NCBI GenBank assembly: GCA_041687095.1
Contig: JAWLCQ010000068.1
Location: forward strand, 1 to 22,389
Source: JAWLCQ01 sp041687095
Lineage (GTDB): Bacteria > Planctomycetota > Phycisphaerae > SM23-33
Length of the DNA stretch: 22,389 nt
Reading direction: 5' to 3'
Shown here: positions 1-7,062 of the stretch, piece by piece
Layout of the letters: each line of letters opens with the position of its first letter
Position numbering within the stretch: the stretch's first letter is position 1
Notes under the pieces: generated by a model
Database searches by the model: none
Seen by the model: only the letters and a program-made list of their open reading frames with translations
What the model was told of the DNA's origin: nothing
Translations under genes and position numbers: made by a program

Positions 1-1227
1 GTCGTACTGGCCTTCCCCGGTGGCGTTCTCGAAGGGGACGGCGAAGACGGTGTGGGCGGGGCGGGTGGCGGCGGGGCGCGCGTGGGGCCCCTCGGCCGCG
101 GGGCCCTCGCCCGCAGGCCCCTCGCCTGCGGGGGGCGAGGTCGCGGAGGCGCCATCCGCCGCGGGCAGATCGAGGGTGTGGCGGGCGGCGGCGAGGGCGG
201 CGAGGCGGGCGGACTGGCGGAGGGCGGCGCGCTCGGCGGCGGGGCGGGTGAGGTCGGTGGCGGGGGCGTCGACGCGGCCGGTGAGGACGCGCTCGCCCGT
301 GCTCGCATCGAGGAGGACGAAGGCGACCTCCGCGCGGACGGTGACCACCTGCCCCGTGCGGGAGTCGAAGCGGGTGTTGGGGTCGAGGGCGAGGATGTAG
401 TCCGCGCGGGAGAACTCCGCCGGGAGGGCGGGCCGCTCGGCGGCGGGCTGCGTGGCGGCGAAGGCGAGTGCGGCGGCGGTTTCGCTGGCGGCGGCGGGCG
501 GGGCGGCGGGGCAGAGGAACCCGCTCCCCGTCAGCGCGCCGGAGGCGGTCTGTGCGGTGAGCGCTGCCAGGGCCTTCGACTCGGGCCCCGGCCGGGCCGG
601 GACCACGACGGCGATGCGGGGTGCCGTTTCCCGCCCGCGCAGGGCGGTGCGGACGTGCGCCCAGGGGTCGCTCAGCGTGACGTGCTCCGGCAGCAGGGCG
701 GGGGCCTTCTCCCGCAGCATCGCGGACAGGGCGTCGGCGAGCTGCTCGGCGGCGAGGGGGGCGGGGGTGTCGGCGGGGACGGTGAGGGCGACGCCCTCGG
801 TCTTGCCCGTCGTCACGCCCACCACGCGGGCGAGGAGCGTGAGCGTGTCGCCCGCGGGCATGACGCGCCCGAGCACCACGAGCTGCGCCCCCAGCAACTG
901 ACCCGCCGCCGTTGCCGACGAGGACTCCACCAGCCCGCGGAGGGCGAGCTTCCGCTCCTCCAGCACGCTGCGCAGATTCTCGCGGTCCACCACGGTCAGG
1001 GCGGGATCGTCGGAGAGGCGGAACGTCAGCAGGTCCGCCAGCAGCCGCCCGTCGCCCCACTCGCCCGGGGCGTTGGCGTCGAAGTCCAGGACCGCCAGCG
1101 CGACACGCGCGGGCGGCGATGCGGGCGGCGTCGCGGGTTGCGACGCGGGGGCGGCCGCGAGGACCGGGGGCGAAACGAGCGCGAGCAGCAGGGCGGCCGC
1201 GACGAAGGTCTGCATCATGGAACGCAC
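1..1227 (-). CDS. CsgG/FlgO-like exported protein, C-terminus beyond window
   Basis: The frame is open from a start near 1227 to the window edge, about 409 residues, so the C-terminus is missing. I prefer a GTG start at 1227 because AGGAG lies 6 nt upstream; in-frame ATGs at 1245, 1218 and 1215 are alternatives. The N-terminus is a signal peptide (MRSMMQTFVAAALLLALVSP, then VLAAAP). The following domain (VALAVLDFDANARGEWGDG, then LLADLLTFRLS, VVDRENLRSVLEE, LLGAQLVVLGRV) resembles the CsgG/LpoB/FlgO-type fold, in which an exported protein evaluates or assembles envelope structures. It is clearly paralogous to the gene at 2782-3870. No lipobox cysteine follows the signal peptide, unlike enterobacterial CsgG. 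A proline/alanine-rich stretch with repeated GEGPA lies near the window edge. The fold is confident; the function is not known. Confidence 0.8.
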   Translation of the reverse strand, partial: MRSMMQTFVAAALLLALVSPPVLAAAPASQPATPPASPPARVALAVLDFDANAPGEWGDGRLLADLLTFRLSDDPALTVVDRENLRSVLEERKLALRGLVESSSATAAGQLLGAQLVVLGRVMPAGDTLTLLARVVGVTTGKTEGVALTVPADTPAPLAAEQLADALSAMLREKAPALLPEHVTLSDPWAHVRTALRGRETAPRIAVVVPARPGPESKALAALTAQTASGALTGSGFLCPAAPPAAASETAAALAFAATQPAAERPALPAEFSRADYILALDPNTRFDSRTGQVVTVRAEVAFVLLDASTGERVLTGRVDAPATDLTRPAAERAALRQSARLAALAAARHTLDLPAADGASATSPPAGEGPAGEGPAAEGPHARPAATRPAHTVFAVPFENATGEGQYD

Positions 1228-1245
1228 GGGGGACTCCTGGGTCAT

Positions 1246-1266
1246 CCCCCCGACGCAGTCGGGGGG
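1246..1266. other. Perfect 9-bp hairpin at the 5' end of the CsgG-like gene
   Basis: CCCCCCGAC and GTCGGGGGG flank a GCA loop. The hairpin directly abuts the in-frame ATG at 1245 and lies just upstream of the AGGAG that I assign to the GTG at 1227. It could limit translation of the CsgG-like protein or act as a weak processing or termination site between genes. No U-tract follows on either strand. The structure is seen directly; the role is inference. Confidence 0.5.
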
Positions 1267-1289
1267 CGTTGGGGTTGTTCGACCAGCTC

Positions 1290-1386
1290 TTTCACCGCAA
1301 AGGGCGCGAAGAACGCAAAGGGAGGAGAACTCTGGCAGCAAGTGATCCATCTCCCTCCGCGTTCTCCGCGTTCTCTGCGGTGAGAA
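1290..1386. repeat. Imperfect palindromic intergenic repeat (CACCGCA...TGCGGTG type)
   Basis: The arms start TTCACCGCAAAGGGCGCGAA and end with CGCGTTCTCTGCGGTGAGAA, with near-complementary inner segments around CTGGCAGCAAGTGATCC. This layout matches a class of intergenic palindromes that is common in planctomycetes and other environmental phyla and often gives spurious translated ORFs. It lies between two genes of the same direction, so it would be transcribed as a long hairpin. No target-site duplication could be assigned. Confidence 0.7.
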
Positions 1387-1451
1387 GTGAACCGGCTCTG
1401 GAGGCGAACCCGCAGGAGTTCGCGCTGGTGAACCGCATGACGACGAGACTC

Positions 1452-2447
1452 TCATTTCGCCCTTCCTTTCGGGCCCTCTTTACCACAATCCTTCCACACC
1501 GTCAGCAGCGAGTTGCGGAGCAGCAGGTCCCAGCGGGGGTCATCGGGGGGCAGGGCGGCGGGGAGGCACCACACCAGCCACACGCGGCCGCCCAGGTCCA
1601 CGCCCTGCAGCAGCAGGGGGTAGAGTTGCCCGTCGGGCGTTGCCCGCCCCGCCAGCACGCGGAGCGACAGCAGCGACCGCCACTCGCCCAGGCGGACGGT
1701 GGGGGGGGCATCCTCGATCCACTCCACCGGCAGGTCCGTCCACGCGAGGGCGGCGGCGTCCACCCGCAGCTCGCTCCGCGGCGGCGGATCCGCGGGCGTG
1801 AACAGGTGCGGGAAGTTCCGGGTCAGCGTTTCGCGGTCGGCGGCGAGGAGGATGTGCGTCCCCGCCGGGAGCGATTCCACGTACCTCCGCGTCGCCGCCG
1901 CGTCCCCGCCCAGCAGTCCCCCCAGGATCACGACCGTCCCGCGGAACTGCGAGCGGGCGACGTCGTGCTGCAGCTCCGTCACAGGCAGCCCGCTCGCCGT
2001 CGCCGCGTTCGCCAGGGGGCTGCCCGGCAGGACGCCGATCCCGAGCGTCGCGAGGGACTGGCGGTGATCGGCGAGGGGGTCGCGGGGGAGGGCGAAGACT
2101 TCGACGGCGTGCTTGGCGCGGGCGGCGTCGGTGGTGACGAGTGTGAGCGTGAGGGAGACGGGGACGCGGACGTCGGGGACGGGCAGGCGGAGGGCGAGGG
2201 CGGCGCGGTCGTCGGTCCGCGCCCGCCCCGTCGCGAGGGGACCGGCGTCGCTGGTGAGGGACCACTCGGTGTCGCGGGCGGCCCAAGGCGTGCGGAGGGT
2301 GACGGAGGCTTCCGCCCCGCCGCGGACGAAAGTGCGGCGGGTGGGGACGGTGAGAGCGGGCTCCTCGGCCCCCGGCCCTGGGACCACTGCGAGAAGGCAA
2401 ACCGCCCCGATCCACACACCCGCCGCCGCGATTCGTGCTGTCCGCAT
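1452..2447 (-). CDS. Secreted or membrane-anchored protein of unknown function
   Basis: The product is 331 residues, with an ATG at 2447 preceded by a GGGGG-rich ribosome site. Longer in-frame starts upstream run through repeat DNA and are rejected. Residues about 5-24 (RIAAAGVWIGAVCLLAVVPG) form a signal peptide or anchor. The next ~90 residues look beta-rich, with alternating short hydrophobic strands (SLTLTLVTTD) as in an Ig-like domain. The rest has alternating strand/helix features such as GTVVILGGLLGG and GTHILLAADRETL, reminiscent of a degenerate class-I glutamine-amidotransferase-like fold. I see no catalytic Cys-His pair and do not assign that activity. It sits between two CsgG-like paralogues transcribed the same way, which suggests a shared envelope role. 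Family not recognised. Confidence 0.75.
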   Translation of the reverse strand: MRTARIAAAGVWIGAVCLLAVVPGPGAEEPALTVPTRRTFVRGGAEASVTLRTPWAARDTEWSLTSDAGPLATGRARTDDRAALALRLPVPDVRVPVSLTLTLVTTDAARAKHAVEVFALPRDPLADHRQSLATLGIGVLPGSPLANAATASGLPVTELQHDVARSQFRGTVVILGGLLGGDAAATRRYVESLPAGTHILLAADRETLTRNFPHLFTPADPPPRSELRVDAAALAWTDLPVEWIEDAPPTVRLGEWRSLLSLRVLAGRATPDGQLYPLLLQGVDLGGRVWLVWCLPAALPPDDPRWDLLLRNSLLTVWKDCGKEGPKGRAK

Positions 2448-2554
2448 GATGCCCCCATCCTTCTGCCTGTGCAGGCCTGCATAGTGGAACGACGTGCCGC
2501 TTGATCCAACGCCCCGAACCGTGTCCTGCTCGCAGAGCGGACCTGCCGGGCGCC

Positions 2555-2750
2555 ACCGCCGCGCCGGGTGCCACCGCCGCGCCGGGTGCCACGCATGCGC
2601 GGGGTGCCACGGCTGCGCTGTTCGCAGCCGTGTCCTTCCCGGCAGCACCGGTGCAAAGGTCGTCGCTGTGCGCTGGGTGCCACGGCTGCGCTGTTCGCAG
2701 CCGTGTCCTTCCCGGCAGCACGGCTGCAAACGGCGCAGCCGTGGCACCCT
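2555..2750. repeat. 18-bp tandem plus 47-bp direct duplication with CAGCCGTGGCACC palindromes
   Basis: Three 18-bp units (2555-2572, 2573-2590, 2591-2608), each ending GGGTGCC or GGGGTGCC, run into a 47-bp segment at 2602-2648. That segment recurs at 2675-2721 with no difference that I can see. It contains CACGGCTGC...GCAGCCGTG hairpins. A further, inverted hairpin (CACGGCTGCAAACGGCGCAG) follows to about 2750. The same hairpin type recurs once at 13294-13325. The tract fills the gap between two exported-protein genes and is probably a REP-like family amplified locally. Confidence 0.8.
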
Positions 2751-2781
2751 CGTCATCTGCTCCGCGAAGAGGCCGTCGCCG

Positions 2782-3870
2782 CTACTGCGCCTCTCGCTCC
2801 GCTGCCTCTGCCTTCGCCTCTGCATTTGCCTCGGCCCTCGCCTCGGGGAAGCGGGCGAAGAGTGCGGGCAGCATCTTTCTCGCCAGTTCCCGCCCCGCCT
2901 TCTGCAGCGCCGTCTTGCCCGCCAGGTGCTCCGACAGGTCGGGGGCCCGGGCGGTGGCGCGATCGGCGAGGAGGATCTCGTTGGTCTGCAGGTCGAGGAT
3001 CTGGATCTCCGCCCGCGCCACGCCCACCACCAGCCCGTGCACCTGTCCGCCGTTCTCGCTGAACGCCTCCCCGTACACCAGGTAGCGCGTCCCGGGCAGC
3101 AGCTCGCCCAGGCGGGCGCGGTCCTTGACGCCCTTGGCGAGGCGGGCGGCCAGCTCGGCCGACAGCGGGGTCACCTTCACCCCCGCCTCCGTCAGCAGCT
3201 TCTTGAACTCCGTCTCGACGGCGGGGTCCACCGCGGGCGGGCCGATGTGCACCTCGGGGACGACGACGGCGACGGTCTGGGCCTGTCGGCCCTGGAGGCG
3301 GCGCTGGAGGATGGCGACGTCGTCGGCGCCCCGCTCCCTCGCGGGCACCAGCCCGCCCACCCAGTCGCCCAGCGAACCGGCGAACTGCTCGTGGACCTTC
3401 TCCATCACCTCGTCCAGCGAGACGTTCTGCGGGAGCGACAGGAAGAAGCCCTTCACCTGCCCCGTCTCGCTGCTGACGATCTTGCAGATGACGTACACTT
3501 TCGTGCCCGTGGCGTTGATTCGCCCCGTCACCAGCAGCTTCGCCCCCAGCAGCTTGCCCACGCGCGGGGCGTCGTCGGGCGAGACCAGCCCGCTGAGCAC
3601 CAGCTTCTGCTCGTCGAGCACCTTCGCCAGATCCGCCCGCTCCACCATCGTCAGCTCGCCCAGCACGTCCAGCCGCGCCGACAGGATGTCCGCCAGCAGC
3701 CGCCCGGAGTCCGGGGGATCGGCGAGGTTGCTCTCGAACGTCAGCACCGCCGCCGCGGGCGGACGCACCGGGGCCGGGGCGGCCGGGGCCGTCTCCTGCG
3801 CCATCGCCGCTCCGCTCAGCACCGCCGCCAACACCGCCGCAACCAGGATGTGTCCCAATGTCGTCTTCAT
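2782..3870 (-). CDS. CsgG/FlgO-like exported protein (paralogue of the gene at 1-1227)
   Basis: The product is 362 residues. The ATG at 3870 has GGAGG about 5 nt upstream (GGAGGACGACATG). It begins with a signal peptide (MKTTLGHILVAAVLAAVLSG, then AAMAQ), followed by an Ala/Pro linker and a CsgG-like domain. Key segments are AAVLTFESNLADP, GRLLADILSARLD, MVERADLAKVLDEQ, GKLLGAKLLVTGRINATG and VYVICKIVSSETGQVKG. The order and spacing match the paralogue at 1-1227. A second half (residues about 185-300) repeats alternating strand/helix features (TVAVVVPEVHIG, YLVYGEAFSENG, AEIQILDLQTNEILLADRAT). The C-terminal tail is an Ala/Glu/Lys-rich helix. There is no lipobox Cys, so it is probably soluble in the periplasm rather than a lipoprotein. 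It is likely the first gene of a leftward group with the two genes downstream. Confidence 0.85.
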   Translation of the reverse strand: MKTTLGHILVAAVLAAVLSGAAMAQETAPAAPAPVRPPAAAVLTFESNLADPPDSGRLLADILSARLDVLGELTMVERADLAKVLDEQKLVLSGLVSPDDAPRVGKLLGAKLLVTGRINATGTKVYVICKIVSSETGQVKGFFLSLPQNVSLDEVMEKVHEQFAGSLGDWVGGLVPARERGADDVAILQRRLQGRQAQTVAVVVPEVHIGPPAVDPAVETEFKKLLTEAGVKVTPLSAELAARLAKGVKDRARLGELLPGTRYLVYGEAFSENGGQVHGLVVGVARAEIQILDLQTNEILLADRATARAPDLSEHLAGKTALQKAGRELARKMLPALFARFPEARAEANAEAKAEAAEREAQ

Positions 3871-3910
3871 GTCGTCCTCCCCCCCGGACTCTCGCCGGGT
3901 TTGATGTCCA

Positions 3911-4125
3911 GTAACCGTTCACGCCTTCGCAGACAGCGGCGAAGGCGTGAAGAGAAAGAACAGCCCCGAAGAAGGGGATTACGCAGATTCGAGGATTGCA
4001 CAGATTGAAGAGAAGAACATGGCTTTTCTGTCTCATCTGCGTAATCCTGAAATCCGTGTAATCCCGCTCTCTCTCCGGTTGTTTCTTCAGATTCCTGTTC
4101 TTGTCTGGGTAGCGTGAACGGTTAC
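3911..4125. mobile_element. 215-bp MITE-like element, copy 1, with 14-bp TIRs and 8-bp target duplication
   Basis: The left end GTAACCGTTCACGC (3911-3924) is the exact reverse complement of the right end GCGTGAACGGTTAC (4112-4125). The sequence GATGTCCA occurs immediately outside both ends (3903-3910 and 4126-4133), as expected for a target-site duplication. Inside are an arm hairpin (CGCCTTCGC...GGCGAAGGCG) and long imperfect inverted arms rich in GGATTACGCAGATT and AATCTGCGTAATCC-like words. It has no coding capacity, so any movement would depend on a transposase elsewhere. A diverged relative lies at 14093-14320 in the opposite orientation. Confidence 0.85.
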
Positions 4126-4288
4126 GATGTCCAGAGCCTTCGTGGGAGCGGAGCCTCCCGCTCCCGCGGCACGGCTCTAACCGCGTGTTCCAACGCCCCC
4201 GGACCGCGCCCGGGGGGCGCCCATGCACACCGCCGACTCGCGGTATGCTCGCCTAACAGCCTGTCTACAAAGTCACGCCATGCTTCCT

Positions 4289-4404
4289 GATGGAGCAGTA
4301 GAACAGGAGAGCAGGAGACCGCAGGCGTGTAACACGTTGGCTCTTTATGAGTTCCATGGATGTCTTGAATCTACTGCTCACCTGTTCTCCTGCTCGCCTG
4401 CTCT
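4289..4404. repeat. Imperfect palindromic repeat rich in AGCAGGAGA words
   Basis: AGCAGTAGAACAGGAGAGCA near 4292 is mirrored by CCTGTTCTCCTGCTCGCCTG near 4381, giving a long imperfect stem with an AT-richer centre (about 4330-4375). The interval 4134-4288 upstream contains no gene; it has only GC-rich sequence with a CCCGGGGGGCGCCC-like patch. This is another dispersed-palindrome type, and no target duplication was found. Confidence 0.55.
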
Positions 4405-4430
4405 AGCAGCCCGTTTCTAAACGGGCTGCT
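4405..4430. terminator. Perfect 12-bp hairpin abutting the anti-sigma stop codon
   Basis: AGCAGCCCGTTT (4405-4416) and AAACGGGCTGCT (4419-4430) are separated by two bases. The hairpin touches the leftward TAG stop at 4429-4431. On the minus strand no T-run follows, so it is not a classical intrinsic terminator. It may instead protect the 3' end of the sigma/anti-sigma transcript or be a REP-type palindrome. Confidence 0.45.
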
Positions 4431-5334
4431 AACTCTCGAACCCACGCAACCGCTGCGTCCGCACGAGGACGCGGAGTGTCCGCTCGTCGAGGCGGAACCG
4501 TCCAATCTCCGCGCCCTCCCCGTCGATCGCCGTTCTCCCCACGACCCCAAACTCCGAGGCGGCGTCTTCAGACTCCGCACCGATCCGCAGCCCCACGGCC
4601 GCCTGCCCTCCGCTCGTCGCGATGGCCAGGTGGGCGGGGCGTCCGGCGATGGTGCCCGTACGGGGCAGCCGGACGCGAAGCTCCGGACGGTCCGGAACGA
4701 GCAGGTCGGCGGAGTAGACCGCCTCGCCCTGCTCGTCGACGATGCGGCAGCGTACCAGCAGCACGCGGCCGTGTGGCACGGCGGACGCGGAGCCGTTCAG
4801 CGAACCGAACTGCCCCTCGCCGTCGTGAATGAGAACCCATGAGTTGTCCCCCGCGTCGACCTGCTGCCAGATGGTGCGGTAGCGGGAGAGGTCCTCCCGC
4901 CCCGCCGTTTCCGGGACCGCCTGGGCGGAACGAAACTGGGCGAGTTCCGTCCGCAGCTCCCGCGACGCCGACGCCAGGTACGCCGCCGCGACCGCCAGCA
5001 CCAGCGCCGCCGCCAGCGGCAGCGCCCACGCGCCCATCGACCGCCGCCAGCGCCACCGGGGCTCGGCCCCGCTCGTCCGCGGGCGGGCGGGCTGCCGCTC
5101 GCGGACCCGCTCCAGCGTCGCCGCCAGGCCCGCCTGCATCGCCGCCTCGCTCGCGGGGCCCAGGACGGCCTCGCGGACGAGGTCCTGCTCGCGGAGCATC
5201 TCGCGGAGGACTTCGCGGGGTCGCTCGTCCTCCTCGAGGGCGCGGAGCGTCTGGCGACGCGTCCGCTCGTCCCCGCCCCCGCACAGCAGCCCGTGGAGCC
5301 GCTGCTCCCAGTCTCGGCGTTCCTCATCGATCAT
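4429..5334 (-). CDS. Membrane-anchored anti-sigma factor (probable)
   Basis: The product is 301 residues, with its ATG at 5334 overlapping the stop of the upstream sigma gene by four bases (ATGA), the usual coupling for an ECF sigma and its regulator. The N-terminal ~95 residues are charged, helical and cytoplasmic (MIDEERRDWEQRLHGLL...), fitting a sigma-binding region. I do not see a clear zinc HxxxCxxC motif. A single membrane helix spans about 101-121 (ALPLAAALVLAVAAAYL). A short helical segment follows, then an extracytoplasmic beta-rich domain (about 145-300; WVLIHDGEGQFGSL, GRVLLVRCRIVD, RPELRVRLPRTGTIAG). That domain could sense an envelope signal. The assignment rests on gene order plus topology rather than a recognised family motif. 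Confidence 0.75.
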   Translation of the reverse strand: MIDEERRDWEQRLHGLLCGGGDERTRRQTLRALEEDERPREVLREMLREQDLVREAVLGPASEAAMQAGLAATLERVRERQPARPRTSGAEPRWRWRRSMGAWALPLAAALVLAVAAAYLASASRELRTELAQFRSAQAVPETAGREDLSRYRTIWQQVDAGDNSWVLIHDGEGQFGSLNGSASAVPHGRVLLVRCRIVDEQGEAVYSADLLVPDRPELRVRLPRTGTIAGRPAHLAIATSGGQAAVGLRIGAESEDAASEFGVVGRTAIDGEGAEIGRFRLDERTLRVLVRTQRLRGFES

Positions 5335-5843
5335 GACTCGCCCTCCGGAAACGTCTCGTGCATGACCTCGCGAACGATCCGCCTCGCCTCGAAGACCCGC
5401 GAGGCGACCGTTCCCACCGGGATGTCCAGCAGGTCCGACGCTTCCTTGTAGGTGTACCCATCCAGAACCGTGATGACGAAGGCAGGACGAAGCGTGTCCG
5501 GCAGGTCGCGGATGGCATTCCGCAGGCGGTCCAGCCGCTCGCGGCGGTCGGCGTCGTCGGCGAGGCCCCCTTCATGGCCCGCCGGCACCACCGCCCAGAC
5601 GTCGACGGGCGCCGTATCGCGCGCCCGCCGCCGCTGCCAGTCCCGAACGCAATTCACCAGGATGCGATGCAGCCACGTGGTCGCCACCGCCCGCCCATCG
5701 AAGTGCCGCCAACCGCCCAACGCCTGCAGGAACGCCTGCTGCGTCACGTCGGCGGCGTCGTCCTGCGAACCCGTCAGCCGCACCGCCGTGCGGTACAGCC
5801 GCGGGTACCAGGACGCGATCTCCTCTGGGGTCGGACCGTTCAC
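5331..5843 (-). CDS. ECF-type RNA polymerase sigma factor (RpoE-like)
   Basis: The product is 170 residues, the normal ECF length. It starts at GTG 5843 with a short AGG a few bases upstream. Region sigma-2 covers about 10-76, with DDAADVTQQAFLQAL and RAVATTWLHRILVNCVRD. Region sigma-4 covers about 105-160, with LPDTLRPAFVITVLDGYTYK and the helix-turn-helix EASDLLDIPVGTVASRVFEA. The factor would direct RNA polymerase to a stress or envelope regulon and be held inactive by the membrane protein encoded immediately downstream. No ECF-type promoter motif could be fixed in front of it, so autoregulation remains open. Confidence 0.92.
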   Translation of the reverse strand: MNGPTPEEIASWYPRLYRTAVRLTGSQDDAADVTQQAFLQALGGWRHFDGRAVATTWLHRILVNCVRDWQRRRARDTAPVDVWAVVPAGHEGGLADDADRRERLDRLRNAIRDLPDTLRPAFVITVLDGYTYKEASDLLDIPVGTVASRVFEARRIVREVMHETFPEGES

Positions 5844-6282
5844 CTGCGCCTACTGCTCCCGGTGGCGTGGGAGCACTCCTCGCTCCCGCCGCTCACGCTT
5901 CATCTGCCCATTAGACGAGCATCCGCCCCGGCGCTTCGCCCGTCACGCGTTTTTTTTCTCGGAGGGCCGAATCCCCGCAGCACCGCAAGGCCGGGGACCC
6001 CTGCGCATCCCTCCGACCGCCCGACCCTCCCGCTCCCGCAGCCATCGAGAGGAACCCCCCTCCGTCCCCACGCCGCCGGACTCGCCGCGAGGGCGCTCGC
6101 CGATGCGCTGCGCCCCCCTAAGTAGTAGCACTGCCCAAAAGTCCGGAAAACCGGCCCCCTATTTTTGGATTTTTGAAGTATTTTTTCGGGTCCGCGGACC
6201 GCGGCGACCGGGTATGCGGAGGATAAGCGATGGACACAAGAGCAGTTGCGCTTCCGAACGGGCGCAGTCGGGGTGTCCGGTG
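5844..6282. other. Gene-free interval with an AT-rich patch
   Basis: No credible coding region was found. The stretch 6120-6190 is markedly AT-richer than its surroundings (CCCCTATTTTTGGATTTTTG, then a run of T) and includes a small CCGGAAAACCGG hairpin. It could hold a promoter for the sigma operon or for the repeat island. An ATG at 6230 has a GGAGGAT-like site 7 nt upstream, but the frame runs into low-complexity repeats and was not called. Confidence 0.5.
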
Positions 6283-6862
6283 CTCGTTGTTTCACACCTC
6301 TTGGTGGGCGGATCGCCGCTGGATGCCCCTGTGGTCCGGGCCGCGGCCCCGCCCCCGCCCGGCCGCCCTCGCCCGACCGCCCCCGCCCGGCCTGCCCCCC
6401 CGCCCGACCGCCCCCGCCCGGCCGCCCTCGCCCGACCGCCCCCGCCGGGCCGCCCCCGCCGGGCCGCCCCCGCCGGGCTTGCCCCGGCGGAGCGAAGGTT
6501 TCTAAGCTAGCCGGCGGCGCTCCACTTTTACTCTTCTTCTTCTTCTTCTTCTTTCCGCCCCCGCCCGGCTTGTCCGGGTGGAGCGAAGGTTTCTAAGCTA
6601 CAGGCGGGCCCCGAGGGCGCGAAAGCTTCGCTCCACCGGCGTAAAGCCGGGTGGGCGCGGAAAGAAGAAGAAACAGCAGGAGGAGAGGGGGCAGGGCGCC
6701 GGCTAGCTTAGAAACCTTCGCTCCCCCGGGACGAGCCCGGGTGGGGGCGGGCAACCGGCCCTCCCTCCCCTTATCGGAGCGCGCATCGATGCCTTCTCCC
6801 GATGCCAGTGCGGACCGGCCCGGTGTGGGGGCGGAGAGGCCGAGATGTGTGGAACCACGAGG
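6283..6862. repeat. Repeat island A, bracketed by an inverted CTCGTTGTT...ACACAT motif
   Basis: The left boundary 6283-6304 (CTCGTTGTTTCACACCTCTT) and the right boundary 6840-6862 (reverse complement of CTCGTGGTTCCACACATCTC) are related inverted motifs. Between them lies a CCCGCCCGGCCGCC-type low-complexity tract (6340-6480). A 21-bp core, beginning GGAGCGAAGG and ending CTAAGCTA, occurs at 6489-6509, 6580-6600 and inverted at 6704-6724. Each core is next to a CCCGG hairpin. A polypyrimidine run (6531-6556) is matched by an inverted purine run (6659-6690). I see no real gene. The same boundary motif brackets island B at 16610-17269. Confidence 0.75.
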
Positions 6863-6884
6863 TGTCCGGTGTCGCCTCTGTCGC

Positions 6885-7045
6885 GCCCTTTCAGGGCTTC
6901 CCGCCTTTGGCGGACCGTGACCCAGGGCGGCGCTGCGCTCTGCCCTGGGCTTACGAAGGTCAGCCCTCCGGGCTGAGCCAGGGGCCAAGGCTGCGTGCGT
7001 CGCTCAACGTGGTTGCTTCGCTTCGCTGCGCAAACCGCGGCGTCC
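6885..7045. repeat. Row of short hairpins downstream of island A
   Basis: Consecutive perfect small stems are visible: GCCCTTTCAGGGC (6885-6897), CGCCTTTGGCG (6902-6912), CCCAGGGC with GCCCTGGG (6921-6949) and TCAGCCCTCCGGGCTGA (6960-6976). A GTGGTTGCTTCGCTTCGCTG segment near 7009 resembles the hairpin loop at 18443-18482. The spacing suggests a transcribed structured tract or an array of REP-like units. It lies next to the 3' end of the gene at 7063-7887. Confidence 0.6.
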
Positions 7046-7062
7046 GGCGTCTGGTCGGTTGG

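Noticed and set aside
4405..4430. Firm call of a classical intrinsic terminator
   Set aside because: The 12-bp stem is perfect, but no T-run follows on either strand, so it is listed only with low confidence.
6230..6505. Short rightward ORF with a ribosome-site-like GGAGGAT upstream
   Set aside because: After about 35 codons it becomes Pro/Arg/Ala low complexity inside repeat DNA; no independent support.
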